35,480 nucleotides of DNA from Pseudomonadota bacterium (GCA_018816865.1 JAHIUW010000024.1:1-35480), one strand, 5' to 3'. Counted from the stretch's first letter, positions 1 through 11,369 are shown. Translations and numbers: made by a program. Notes: a model not told the origin generated them from the letters alone.

Positions 1-87
1 AATGGCAGGACTCCGAATCAGGTCTTTCTGGACGGTCTGCCCAAGGATGAAAAGACCAAGGAAAAGGCAGCCAAAAACGCTGCCTAA
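1..87 (+). CDS. transposase C-terminal fragment (DDE integrase type), cut by the window edge
   Basis: Frame 1 is open from the first base and ends at a TAA at 85-87, giving a 28-residue tail that begins NGRTPNQVFLDGLPKDEK and ends in a lysine/alanine-rich stretch. The NGRTP-x-x-x-F-x-DGL pattern is typical of the extreme C-terminus of IS481- or IS3-type integrase-core transposases, just after the catalytic DDE domain. The catalytic residues lie outside the window. The gene runs opposite to the pentapeptide-repeat frame it overlaps, which suggests that the insertion sequence landed in that gene. The family is judged from this tail only, so IS481 versus IS3 is undecided. Confidence 0.6.
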   Translation, partial: NGRTPNQVFLDGLPKDEKTKEKAAKNAA

Positions 88-138
88 AAATCACCCCGCC
101 AAGGGCGGCAAGTGTCAGGTAAATACTATCTCTGTACA
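1..138 (+). mobile_element. right end of an insertion sequence
   Basis: The transposase stops at 87. The following 50 bases contain a possible terminal sequence that, read inward from the right, begins TGTACAGAG and contains ACCTGACAC; TGT ends are usual for IS3 and IS481 families. The pentapeptide-repeat pattern on the other strand breaks down at the same place, so the boundary near 138 is inferred from two sides. The left end is outside the window, so neither inverted-repeat pairing nor a target duplication can be verified. Confidence 0.45.
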
Positions 139-967
139 AAAAGGACTGCCCATTATAGTGGATACGATCCAAATTAGCGTTTGAAAAATCTGTCTCGAAT
201 AGGAAGCAATCATCAAAATAAACTCTATGGAGTTTCGCTTCTGAAAAGTTAGTATTATTAATGTTCGATTCCTGGAAGTTAACTTCAAATAATGATGCTT
301 TTCGAAAGTTAGTTCTGTATAGTACTGCTTTTTTTATACTTGTATAATCCAGTATTGCTTCTTTAAAGTTTGATTCATCGAGTAGAGTTTCATCTAGGTT
401 GGCATCTTTTAAGTCAGCATTTTCAAGATTTGAATCATTGACTATTGCTCCTTGTAAGCTTGCTAGGATGAAAGATGATCCGCGTAAATCTGTATCAAAT
501 ATATGTGCATCATTAAGATTGGATTGGTTTAGATTTGAGCCGTGCATATCCGTGTAAAAAAATGATGTGTTTTGCATTTGAGATTTAGCAAGTATCGCTT
601 TTTGCAGCTGTGCATAATCAAAAATCGACCCTTGCAGATGTGCTTTTATAAATTTTATTTCTTGAAGTTGTGCATTTGTGAAGTCTGCTCCCTCCATATG
701 TGCGTGGCTTAGGTCCGCCCCTGCTAACCAGATGCCCCGAAGGTCGGGGAGAAGGCACCAGAATTTGGAAACTTCACGGTTTTCAAACTCTTGAAGGTTT
801 TCTTTTATCGCCACGAACAGTGCCGACTCCTGAGCCTCCGGACTCCAGATGTCGAATTCGCTCAGGTCGGGCCTGAATCCGGGGTTCTGCTTGCGCTGGT
901 CATACAACCACTCGTTCCAGTGCTCGACGCCTTGCAGCAGTTCTTTGACGTGATCAGGATTTGCCAT
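1..967 (-). CDS. pentapeptide-repeat protein, 3' end apparently replaced by an insertion sequence
   Basis: An ATG at 967 (preceded by AAAGG about 4 bases upstream) opens a frame with no stop before the window edge, at least 322 codons. Residues 1-85 form a soluble N-terminal region beginning MANPDHVKELLQG. From about residue 90 to 265 the protein is built of pentapeptide repeats with the A-(D/N)-L-x-x pattern (for example GADLSH, ENADLKDANL, FSNANL), which predicts a right-handed quadrilateral beta-helix. The last about 45 codons are antisense to the transposase tail and not repeat-like, so the native C-terminus is probably lost. The gene is markedly AT-richer than malQ next door, a sign of transfer. 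Function is unknown; such proteins range from gyrase-protecting factors to effectors, and nothing here chooses among them. Confidence 0.7.
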   Translation of the reverse strand, partial: MANPDHVKELLQGVEHWNEWLYDQRKQNPGFRPDLSEFDIWSPEAQESALFVAIKENLQEFENREVSKFWCLLPDLRGIWLAGADLSHAHMEGADFTNAQLQEIKFIKAHLQGSIFDYAQLQKAILAKSQMQNTSFFYTDMHGSNLNQSNLNDAHIFDTDLRGSSFILASLQGAIVNDSNLENADLKDANLDETLLDESNFKEAILDYTSIKKAVLYRTNFRKASLFEVNFQESNINNTNFSEAKLHRVYFDDCFLFETDFSNANLDRIHYNGQSFLYRDSIYLTLAALGGVIFRQRFWLPFPWSFHPWADRPERPDSESCH

Positions 968-1062
968 AGCCTTTGCGCTATCGCTTTGTGTACATCGTGG
1001 TCAAGTGAGGGGAGATTTTTTGAATTAGGAAATGAAGGTTTGGGGGGATGGGGAGAGGGAGT

Positions 1063-1119
1063 TTGAGGGAGAGGGGAAGGGAGACCTTTTTCCAAAGGGC
1101 CCCTTCCCCTCTCCCTCAA
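1063..1119 (-). terminator. long perfect inverted repeat downstream of malQ
   Basis: Two 19-base arms (1063-1081 and 1101-1119, purine-rich TTGAGGGAG... and its exact complement) surround a 19-base spacer that itself can pair (CCTTT with AAAGG). It lies between the malQ stop and the next minus-strand gene, where a terminator is expected. There is no clear T-run after it on the minus strand, so it may instead be a dispersed repeat that acts as an mRNA end. Confidence 0.5.
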
Positions 1120-1151
1120 TCCATTCTTTTCCCCCTCTTCCCCCCCCCTCT

Positions 1152-2648
1152 CTACTCCCGTCCGTACAACTTGGTCAGGTCCAGCAGGCGTTCGCAGATC
1201 TCCGGGGTCAGGCTGCCCTCTTTCATGCGCCAGTGCCAGTTGCCCATCAGGTTTCCGGGGCGGTTCATGCGTGCGGAGGCCCCGAGGCCGAGCAGGTCCT
1301 GCACGGGGATCACGGCCAGACGCGCGGGCGAGGCCAGTGCCAGGCGGATCAGGTCCCAGTGCAGGTCGTCGGAGGTCAGGGAGCGGCCCAGGTACCGGGA
1401 CAGGCGGTCGCGGGTCTCGGCATCGGCTTCCTCGTCGTACCAGGCCTGGATGGGATTGTTGTCGTGGGTACCGGTGTATACCACGGAAAACGGTTCGATA
1501 TTGTGTGGGGCGTAGGGGTTGCTGGGCAGGTCCTCGCCAAAGGCGAAAGCCAGGATCTTCATGCCCGGCAGGTTGTAGGCGCGCATGGTCTCGCGCACGT
1601 CCGGGGTGATGACCCCCAGGTCCTCGGCGATCAGCGGCAGGCTGGGGCGCGAGGCGTACAGCGCGTTCAGAAACTTGCGCGCGGGCGCGTCCACCCACTC
1701 GCCGTTCACGGCGGTCTCCTCGCCTGCCGGGACCTCCCAATAGGCGACCAGCCCCCGGAAATGGTCGATGCGCAGGAAATCGAACAGCTCAAGATTGCGG
1801 TTGATGCGATTGAGCCACCAGGCAAAGCCGTCCTTTTCATGTTGCTCCCAGTCGTAGATGGGGCTTTCCCAGAGCTGGCCCGTGGCGCTGAAATAGTCCG
1901 GCGGCACCCCCGCCACCACCGTGGGCACAAAGTCTTCGTCCAGTTTCCAGAGTCTCGGGTTGGCCCAGAGGTCCGCGCTTTCCAGGTCCACGTAGATGGG
2001 CATGTCCCCGAACAGGGTGATGCGCCGTTTGCGGCAGTAGGCCCGCAGGGATTCCCACTGGTTGGCAAAGACCCATTGCAGGAACTTGGCGCGCAGGATC
2101 TCGTCCCCCAGGTCCTGGCGGGCGCGGATCAGGGCCTCGGGGTCGCGGTCGCGCAGGGGGGCGGGCCATTTGGCCCAGGGCGCGCCGCCCGTGCGCTGGC
2201 GCAGGGCCGCAAACAGGGCGTAGTCCTCCAGCCAGTGATAGTTCTCGATGCAGAAACGCTGGAAGTCGGGTTCTTCCTCGGGGATGAAGGCGGTGTAGGC
2301 CTTGTTCAGCAACGGTTCCTTCCAGGCGGACACGGCCCGGAAATCCACCGAGTCCGAAGGAAATGCGGGGTGCGGGCTGATGTCCTCGGGGTCCAGCCAG
2401 CCGTCCTCCACCATGAATTCCAGGCTGATCAGCAGGGGGTTGCCCGCAAAGGCGCTGATGGAGTGGTAGGGGTCGTTGTGCGAGGCCAGGGCCGTGGGCG
2501 TGAGCGGCAGAAGCTGCCAGACCTTTTGCCCTGTCTGCTCCAGGAAATCGGCGAATTCATAGGCCTCGGGGCCAAGCCCGCCGATGCCCCGGGTCGAGGG
2601 CAGGCTGGTCAGGTGCATTAGTATTCCGCCAGAGCGTAGTTCCAACAT
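1152..2648 (-). CDS. malQ: 4-alpha-glucanotransferase (amylomaltase)
   Basis: A 498-residue cytoplasmic GH77 enzyme that transfers alpha-1,4-glucan segments between maltodextrins, releasing glucose. The N-terminus has the family signature (GILMHLTSLPS, GGLGPEAY). The three catalytic acids are visible: nucleophile Asp295 in LRIDHFRG, acid/base Glu342 in LIAEDLG, and Asp396 in GTHDNNP. Their spacing is nearly that of Thermus amylomaltase (293, 340, 395), and the length fits the short bacterial form without the E. coli-type N-terminal extension. The start is supported by AGGAGGC about 5 bases upstream. It lies 334 bases downstream of the trehalose synthase-maltokinase gene on the same strand, so the pair plausibly handles maltose and glycogen-derived oligosaccharides, though the gap and hairpin between them argue for separate transcripts. 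Confidence 0.95.
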   Translation of the reverse strand: MLELRSGGILMHLTSLPSTRGIGGLGPEAYEFADFLEQTGQKVWQLLPLTPTALASHNDPYHSISAFAGNPLLISLEFMVEDGWLDPEDISPHPAFPSDSVDFRAVSAWKEPLLNKAYTAFIPEEEPDFQRFCIENYHWLEDYALFAALRQRTGGAPWAKWPAPLRDRDPEALIRARQDLGDEILRAKFLQWVFANQWESLRAYCRKRRITLFGDMPIYVDLESADLWANPRLWKLDEDFVPTVVAGVPPDYFSATGQLWESPIYDWEQHEKDGFAWWLNRINRNLELFDFLRIDHFRGLVAYWEVPAGEETAVNGEWVDAPARKFLNALYASRPSLPLIAEDLGVITPDVRETMRAYNLPGMKILAFAFGEDLPSNPYAPHNIEPFSVVYTGTHDNNPIQAWYDEEADAETRDRLSRYLGRSLTSDDLHWDLIRLALASPARLAVIPVQDLLGLGASARMNRPGNLMGNWHWRMKEGSLTPEICERLLDLTKLYGRE

Positions 2649-2748
2649 GGTGCCTCCTGTCGGCCGTCCATGAATAGCCGTCTGCGTCGTTAAGTGAATT
2701 GTTAGCGAGTCTACGAGCTTACAAGACCTTACGCCTTAGGTGTGCTGC

Positions 2749-2801
2749 GGGAAAGTGAACTCTTCACGTCTGCTCTCATACGCTTCGGATTTCACTTTCC
2801 C
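2749..2801 (-). terminator. inverted repeat downstream of treS
   Basis: Perfect 11-base arms GGGAAAGTGAA (2749-2759) and TTCACTTTCCC (2791-2801) with a 31-base spacer. It lies in the 334-base gap between the treS stop and malQ start, about 180 bases beyond the treS stop, so it could end the treS transcript. The loop is long and there is no obvious T-run, hence modest confidence. Confidence 0.35.
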
Positions 2802-2808
2802 TTGGGCC

Positions 2809-2886
2809 TTGCATCCGACCATCCCTGAACATCCTTGGGGGAAAGTTAGCAAATCGCTAAAAGGTTGCATCCGACCATCCCTGAAC
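2809..2886. repeat. 22-bp direct repeat pair in the malQ-treS gap
   Basis: The 22-base sequence TTGCATCCGACCATCCCTGAAC occurs exactly at 2809-2830 and 2865-2886 (period 56). A related GCATCCGACC string appears in the palindromic repeat near 33,380, so this gap probably contains decayed members of the same intergenic repeat family. No convincing gene is seen in 2649-2982. Confidence 0.6.
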
Positions 2887-2982
2887 GGCCTCTCAATCAG
2901 AAGCGTTGCCAAAGGTTGAAGGTCGTTTCTGAACGCCCTTGGTCTGTCCCGTCGGCCAAAAACACAATCCGTTTCGTTAGCA

Positions 2983-6357
<3,375 letters not shown>

Positions 6358-6563
6358 GAAGGGTCTCCATCCGGGTCTGGGGAATTGTAAAACCTAGAAC
6401 AATCATACAGCAAAGACGCTTGGAGGCAAATTTGGGCGGGCATTGCGAGTTTGCCCGGGGTTTCAGTCGGGGCGCAAGGGGTGCGCAGCGTGCCGCGTCG
6501 CGGGCGATGATTCGGGCGCAGCAGCGGGTCGTGGCGGCGGGCCGTGCTTTCAGGTCAGGAAAT

Positions 6564-6631
6564 GGGATTGCGGGCTGTAGTCAGGACGCGGGATTGCGGG
6601 CTGTAGTCAGGACGCGGGATTGCGGGCTGTG
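6564..6631. repeat. 26-bp tandem repeat, about 2.6 copies
   Basis: The unit starting GGGATTGCGGGCTGTAGTC recurs with exact 26-base period at 6564, 6590 and 6616, the last copy partial. It lies in the 468-base gap 6358-6825 between treS (start at 6357) and the end of glnA. That gap otherwise shows no gene; it contains the treS upstream region and the glnA terminator. Confidence 0.8.
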
Positions 6632-6752
6632 GCCCGGGGCGAGTTCCGGCATGTGTGCGGGAGCCTGGGCCTGGCCCGACGTCTGGAGGGGGTCATGACC
6701 GGCGGACTTGGAGTGCCCTGGGCAACGGGGCGGGCCTTTGGGGGCCAAAAGG

Positions 6753-6792
6753 CGCAGGCCCCCGGAGGGATTGGGAGCTCCGGGGGCCTGCG
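6753..6792 (-). terminator. rho-independent terminator of glnA
   Basis: Perfect 15-base GC-rich arms (6753-6767 and 6778-6792, CGCAGGCCCCCGGAG and its complement) with a 10-base loop, 33 bases past the glnA stop. On the minus strand the stem is followed closely by CTTTT. This is the strongest terminator in the left third of the window. Confidence 0.8.
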
Positions 6793-6825
6793 TTGTGCAG
6801 TGGAAGCAGGGCGTGATGAGGCGCC

Positions 6826-8172
6826 CTACAGCACAGGCAGATACTTTTTGATCTCGTATTCCGAGACGTGGACGCGGTACTCGTCCCACTCGGCCAGCTT
6901 GTTCTTGACCAGGTTGGCGTGCAGGGACTCGCCCAGGGTCTCCTTCATCAGTTCCGAGGCCTCAAGCTCCTTGGCGGCCTCGTACAGGGAGCCGGGCAGG
7001 GCCTCGATGCCGTGGGTGTCCATGTCTTCTTCGGTGAACTTGAAGATGTTCGCTTCCACGGCCGGGGGCAGCTCGTAATTCTCTTCGATGCCCTTCAGGC
7101 CCGCGGCCAGCTGCACCGCAAAGCAGAGATAGGGGTTGGCCGCCGGGTCCGGGCTGCGCAGCTCGATGCGCGTGGCGTTCTCCTTGCCGGGCTTGTACAT
7201 GGGCACGCGGATCAGCGCCGAGCGGTTGCGCTGGGCCCAGGCGATGTACACCGGGGCCTCATAGCCGGGCACCAGGCGCTTGTAGGAGTTGACCCACTGG
7301 TTGGTGACGCAGCAGAATTCCCGGGCGTGCTTCAACAGTCCCGCGATGTAGGATTTGCACTCCTTGGACAGGCAGTTGGGGTCCTTGGGGTCGAAGAAGG
7401 CGTTGCGGCCGTTCTTGAACAGGGACTGGTGGACATGCATGCCCGAGCCGTTCTGGCCGAAGACGGGTTTGGGCATGAAGGTGGCGTAGCAGCCATGCTT
7501 GCGGGCGGCTTCCTTGACCACGACCTTGTAGGTGGTGGCGATGTCGGCCATGAGCAGGCCTTCGTTGTAGCGCAGGTCGATCTCGTGCTGGGAGGCGGCC
7601 ACCTCGTGGTGCGAGTATTCCACCTGGATGCCCATGCGCTCCAGCGAGAAGATGATGTCGCGGCGGATGTCGTTGCCCATGTCCAGCGGCGGGGCATCGA
7701 AATAGCCGCCCGCGTCCAGGGGCACGGTGCCCTTGGAATCGGCGAACAGGAAGAACTCCAGCTCGGGGCCGACGTAGAGGGTGTAGCCCTTCTCCGCGGC
7801 CTTGGCCAAGACCTTCTTGAAGATGTAGCGCGGGTCGTTTTCGTAGGGGGTCAGGTCCGGGTTTTTGATGTCGCAGAACATGCGCGCCACCGGGCGTTCG
7901 GTGGGCCGCCAGGAGACCATCTGGAAGGTTGTGGGGTCCGGGATGGCCACCATGTCGGATTCCTCGATCCGGGTGAAGCCCAGGATGGAGGAGCCGTCAA
8001 AGCCCATGCCCTCCTCGAAGGAGGCCTCCAGCTCGTTGGGGGTGATCTGGAAGCTTTTCAGGGTGCCCAGCACGTCCATGAACCAGTACTGGATGAAGCT
8101 GACATTATAGTCCCGGACGGCCTTGAGCACGTCGTCGGCGTTTTTGCAGTTGAAAACGGGTGTGGTTTCCAT
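6826..8172 (-). CDS. glnA: glutamine synthetase type I, alpha-like
   Basis: Cytoplasmic dodecameric enzyme joining ammonia to glutamate with ATP. The chosen start (METTPVFNCKNADD) has GGAGG five bases before it and gives 448 residues, the normal length for the Bacillus/archaeal alpha class; an in-frame ATG at 8229 would add 19 residues unlike the family. Signatures are present: GFDGSSI, the metal ligands in GPELEFFLF, the ATP-site GSGMHVHQS, NRSALIRVP and ELRSPDP. The C-terminal region has no NLY(D/E)LP adenylylation site and no beta-class insert, so control by GlnE adenylylation is unlikely. No glnB or ntr gene is adjacent; it stands alone with its own terminator. About 500 bases upstream are non-coding and contain a palindromic repeat. 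Confidence 0.96.
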   Translation of the reverse strand: METTPVFNCKNADDVLKAVRDYNVSFIQYWFMDVLGTLKSFQITPNELEASFEEGMGFDGSSILGFTRIEESDMVAIPDPTTFQMVSWRPTERPVARMFCDIKNPDLTPYENDPRYIFKKVLAKAAEKGYTLYVGPELEFFLFADSKGTVPLDAGGYFDAPPLDMGNDIRRDIIFSLERMGIQVEYSHHEVAASQHEIDLRYNEGLLMADIATTYKVVVKEAARKHGCYATFMPKPVFGQNGSGMHVHQSLFKNGRNAFFDPKDPNCLSKECKSYIAGLLKHAREFCCVTNQWVNSYKRLVPGYEAPVYIAWAQRNRSALIRVPMYKPGKENATRIELRSPDPAANPYLCFAVQLAAGLKGIEENYELPPAVEANIFKFTEEDMDTHGIEALPGSLYEAAKELEASELMKETLGESLHANLVKNKLAEWDEYRVHVSEYEIKKYLPVL

Positions 8173-8489
8173 GTCTTCCTCCGTGAGTTGGGTTCCGTGG
8201 TTGGACTCCGGAATCTTGATGTTATTCACAAATCTGACAAACGGTTTCGCACACCCTGCTCAGTCTTTCAAGGGCAATGCCAGAGGGTGATGCCGATGGA
8301 ATTTCAACTGATTGGGCGAAAACTGCGCAGCATCGCCCTGGGTCTGATTTACAATAATGAAAGAGAATCAATGGCTGGGTCCCATGTCTTGACAAATTTG
8401 GAAACTGATATTCGTCAATCGTTGCCGTGGGGCGAGGATTTCTGCAGTAGGAAACCTACGATATGTGACTCGCGTCTGTCCAGTTTTTG

Positions 8490-8620
8490 CAGGTCGTTGA
8501 AATTCTCCCGCTGGCTTTGTTGCTGCAAGCCGTTTCAAAACCTCGCATAGGTCCACTATGCGTCGGTCTTGAACGACTTTTGCGCCGCGCCAGCGTGATT
8601 TTTGAACGGCCTGTGAAGAG
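8490..8620 (+). repeat. imperfect palindromic intergenic repeat, copy A
   Basis: A 131-base unit beginning CAGGTCGTTGAAATTCTCCCG and ending AACGGCCTGTGAAGAG. Its ends are complementary (about CAGG-CGTT with AACGGCCTG), and inner segments GTTTCAAAACC and GGTCTTGAAC also pair imperfectly, so it can fold into one long hairpin. It is nearly identical to copy B at 9688-9816 (same orientation; I estimate close to 90% identity by eye). The core TTGTTGCTGCAA recurs at 33,182. It lies between glnA and the PflX-like gene. Confidence 0.85.
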
Positions 8621-8672
8621 GGGGGGCAAGGTGACACCGGTAATATTTTTTGGTGAGGCCGGATTGGGCGGT

Positions 8673-9635
8673 TTATTGTGGGTCCAGGCGGTCCGCGAGA
8701 AAGCGCACCAGCCCATTGCTGTATTTGTCCAGACGGGTGATTCCTTCCCTGCGGGCGGCTTCGTGGGCCTGGGCAATCTCCGTGGGGCTCACGGCCCGGG
8801 CCAGTTGCGGGAACTCGTGCGCCCGACCGCAGGGCCGGTACTGACCCATGATATTGACGTAGGTCTGCCGGGATAGCCCGGCCAGAAAGCCCATCCAGCC
8901 CTTGGTGCCCGCCAGTCCGTGGGGCAGCACCAGATGGCGCACCAGCAAGCCGCGCAGGGCCACGCCGTTGTCGTCCAGGGCCAGGTCCCCCACCTGGGCG
9001 TACATGGCGGTGATGGCCTCGCGGGCGCGGTCCGGGTAGTCGGTGGCGTGGCAGAGGCGCGCGGCAATGGTGGGGTCCCAGAATTTGGTGTCGGGCATGT
9101 AGATGTCCACGAGGCCATCCAGCAGGGCCAGGGTGCGCAGGGCCTCATAACCCCCCGTGTTCCAGACCAGGGGCAGGGTCAGGCCGTCGGTCACGGCCAG
9201 GACCAGGGCCTCCAGAATCTGCGCGGCCACGTGCGAGGGCGAGACCAGATTGATGTTCAGCGCACCCCGGCGCTGCAACTCCAGCATCATCCAGGCCAGC
9301 TGGTTGGGTGCGACCTCGGTGCCCTGTTCGCCGCCGTGCTCGGGCCCGCGGCTGATCTCCCAGTTCTGGCAGAACACGCAGGCCAGGTTGCAGCGCGAAA
9401 AGAAGATGGTGCCCGAACCGTGCTGGCCCACCAGCGGTTCTTCCTCGCCCCAGTGCAGGTCGAAACTGGCCACTCGCGCCAAGCGCCCGGTGCCGCAATA
9501 GCCCACCTCTTCCGCCAATCGGTCCACGCCGCACTGCCTTGGGCACAGGTCGCACGCGGCCAACCGTGCGACTGCTTGTTCGGCGCGGCGGGCCAGTTCG
9601 CCAGAGTGATAGAGCGTGAGATAGGATGGATGCAT
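8673..9635 (-). CDS. PflX-like radical SAM protein (COG1313 type)
   Basis: A 320-residue iron-sulfur protein. The radical SAM cluster ligands are Cys82, Cys86 and Cys89 in CNLACVFC; an extra cysteine group (CDLCPRQCGV) near residues 27-34 and a GYCGTG segment precede it, as in the PflX group related to pyruvate formate-lyase activases but of unknown substrate. GTIFFSRCNLAC, LVSPSHV, VWNTGGYE and VDIYMPDTKF fit this family. I chose ATG 9635 (GGGAG nine bases upstream): a longer frame starts at 9746, but its first 37 codons lie largely in the palindromic repeat and read like repeat sequence elsewhere in the window. Repeats flank the gene on both sides. No partner glycyl-radical enzyme is near, so the substrate cannot be inferred. 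Confidence 0.88.
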   Translation of the reverse strand: MHPSYLTLYHSGELARRAEQAVARLAACDLCPRQCGVDRLAEEVGYCGTGRLARVASFDLHWGEEEPLVGQHGSGTIFFSRCNLACVFCQNWEISRGPEHGGEQGTEVAPNQLAWMMLELQRRGALNINLVSPSHVAAQILEALVLAVTDGLTLPLVWNTGGYEALRTLALLDGLVDIYMPDTKFWDPTIAARLCHATDYPDRAREAITAMYAQVGDLALDDNGVALRGLLVRHLVLPHGLAGTKGWMGFLAGLSRQTYVNIMGQYRPCGRAHEFPQLARAVSPTEIAQAHEAARREGITRLDKYSNGLVRFLADRLDPQ

Positions 9636-9687
9636 AGGATGAAACTCCCACTGGGAGCATGGGACGTCAAGTCGAGTTAGCGAGGGG

Positions 9688-9816
9688 CAGGCCGTTGAAA
9701 TTCTCCCGCGGGCCTTGTTGCTGCAAGCCGTTTCAGAACCTCGCATGTCTACTATGAGTCGGTTTTGAACGACTTTTGCGCCGAGCCAGCGTGATTTTTG
9801 AACGGCCTGCGAAGAG
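9688..9816 (+). repeat. imperfect palindromic intergenic repeat, copy B
   Basis: A 129-base close relative of copy A with the same orientation, upstream of the PflX-like gene. The ends CAGGCCGTT (9688-9696) and AACGGCCTG (9801-9809) are exact complements; the centre contains ACCTCGCATGTCTACTATGAGTC. Since the minus-strand ORF extension of the neighbouring gene begins here, this copy explains the spurious longer reading frame. Confidence 0.85.
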
Positions 9817-10832
9817 AAGTTGAGGCCCTGCTCGATCCAGTCTCTGTCTTTTTGTAACTATTGGGTTTCTCGGCTTGGGTAGGGATTATCGGCCCATGGC
9901 CGATCCGCAGGACGAACTGCGTTCGGCCTGCCTTGGAGCGGCAAGGGCCACCCCGGGCCATGCTTTATGGGAGAAGGGCTGAGAGACGAACCCGGAGATT
10001 GTCCCCTTTAAGCGCATGAGATTTCACCTCAGGGGGTGATGGGATTCCAAAAAGTACCCACCGCGTATTTGGGAACCTAGTCCCTGTCATGTTTTCCTAA
10101 CATGGCGGGGACTTACTTTTAGTTATCATTGGTAATCTCAGCTCATTTATGGCGATTATGGAACAGAATTCACACATTTATTCACACACGGCAAACTAAA
10201 AGAACTCAATTATTTAAAATGATTATAGTGATAATATAAAGTTGTGTCAACACGGAAGGTCAATGCCGCCGCTAAGCTTGCGGCGCCGATGAAAGGATAT
10301 TGCTCTTCCTGTCTGGTTTCGAAGAGAAGACTCGGAAGCTTCTGGATTTCAGCAGTGTGGCAATATACTGATTTTATTTAAGTATTTCTTTTTAGCGTGT
10401 TCTTCCTGTTTGAAGAGTGACCTAGCATTTTGACCCGGCTTCAGCAAGAGCGAAGATGCCGCTTAATTATTATTCAGAGGTAATGGGATGGACCCTTCCC
10501 TTTAAAAAAGCTCTTTGGTTTTTTGCCGGGGCCAGCTTAAGCTGGCACCAAGTTTGTACATAACGTACAAGCTAAATCGTAAGGAAGCGTGGACATCACA
10601 TTACCTCTATACAAAAGGTGTTGCCGAGCCTACCCGTTGGTCGAACTCATTTATTGCTCACCATAAATATCATAAAGAGTAAGATCTTTTGGAAAAATGA
10701 GACGCGCCAAGCAAATTTGACTACAGCCAAATCTGCTTTTCTGTGAAAAAACAATCCTGGCCGGATAAAAACGACCTCCTCAAACGTTGTCAGAGTGAAG
10801 ACACACCAATACACCGACCAAAGGAGATTGAC
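9817..10832. other. about 1 kb of AT-rich non-coding DNA at the left edge of the island
   Basis: No reading frame with a credible start or codon pattern is seen. The first about 200 bases resemble the flanking GC-rich DNA, then base composition drops sharply from about 10,080. It contains several hairpins: AGTCCCTGTCATGTT (10079-10093) with its near-complement at 10099-10113 followed by TACTTTT; CGCCGC/GCGGCG at 10267-10285; a 16-base perfect palindrome GCCAGCTTAAGCTGGC at 10531-10546; and TTGTAC/GTACAA at 10554-10570. It probably holds the promoter and a long leader for the glycine-rich protein/ECF operon. I recognise no known riboswitch. Confidence 0.6.
10476..10608. repeat. 133-bp imperfect inverted-repeat element
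   Basis: AGAGGTAATGGGATGGAC at the left end is complementary to GGACATCACATTACCTCT at the right end (16 of 18 positions, the outer 10 exact). Between them lie a 16-base perfect palindrome and a TTGTAC-N5-GTACAA dyad. It may be a small non-autonomous element or a large RNA hairpin in the leader of the following operon; the sequence cannot decide. Confidence 0.55.
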
Positions 10833-11369
10833 ATGTTGCAGATCACACAAATCACAGAAACTAGTTCCAACGGAATGCTCCAACGCGCTTTGGCAATATT
10901 GTTGTCGGGCATAATGATGCTTGCAATGGTATCCATGCCATACGGATTTAGCCCTGATACCCAAACGTTCTCCGCATCCGTAGCCTTTGCTGGCAATGGC
11001 GGTGGCGGTGGCGGCGGCAATGGAGGCGGTGGCGGCGGCAATGGCGGCGGCGGAGGCGGTGGCGGCGGCAATGGCGGCGGCGGTGGCAATGGTGGCGGTC
11101 CTGACGGCAGTAATGGCCCCGACGCAAGCCACGGTGGTGGAGGATCTCAGAATGGAGGTTCCACAAAGGCAAGTCAGGGTGGAAGCACTACTGGCGGTGT
11201 CAAGGCGGGCAGCGTCCAAGATCTGACCTCTATCGATCCTGAAGAAGAAGCTAGTTTGGTTGGTCACTGGGGCGACACTGTGCAGACACGGGACCAACAG
11301 CAGGCCAGAACCCAGAGCCAGGAAATGGAGCAGCAGGGTGACATCGAGAATCAGGAAGAGACACAATAG
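10833..11369 (+). CDS. exported glycine-rich low-complexity protein
   Basis: 178 residues from ATG 10833, placed by AAAGGAG six bases upstream; an earlier in-frame start at 10743 lacks this. Residues 1-54 look like a long signal sequence: a hydrophobic core ALAILLSGIMMLAMVSM and a likely cleavage after SVAFA. A run of Gly and Asn (about 55-90, mostly GGGG blocks broken by N) follows, then a Ser/Gly/Thr-rich stretch and an acidic, Gln-rich tail without membrane anchor. The codons are GGC-rich tandem repeats, prone to length variation. It is the first gene of a probable operon with an ECF sigma factor (25 bases on), anti-sigma factor and lipoprotein, so it may be a surface or matrix component controlled by them. 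No homologue recognised. Confidence 0.8.
   Translation: MLQITQITETSSNGMLQRALAILLSGIMMLAMVSMPYGFSPDTQTFSASVAFAGNGGGGGGGNGGGGGGNGGGGGGGGGNGGGGGNGGGPDGSNGPDASHGGGGSQNGGSTKASQGGSTTGGVKAGSVQDLTSIDPEEEASLVGHWGDTVQTRDQQQARTQSQEMEQQGDIENQEETQ

Noticed and set aside
8230-8400. possible sigma-54 promoter (TGGCAT...TTGAA) upstream of glnA
   Set aside because: The required GC of the -12 element is GA here, so the match to GG-N10-GC fails.
10260-10500. riboswitch (cyclic-di-GMP or cobalamin type) in the leader of the ECF operon
   Set aside because: Hairpins exist, but none of the conserved loop sequences of those classes was found.
10987-11226. CRISPR-like or minisatellite array in the glycine-rich gene
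   Set aside because: The repeats are GGC/AAT codon runs in frame with the exported protein, with no spacers.
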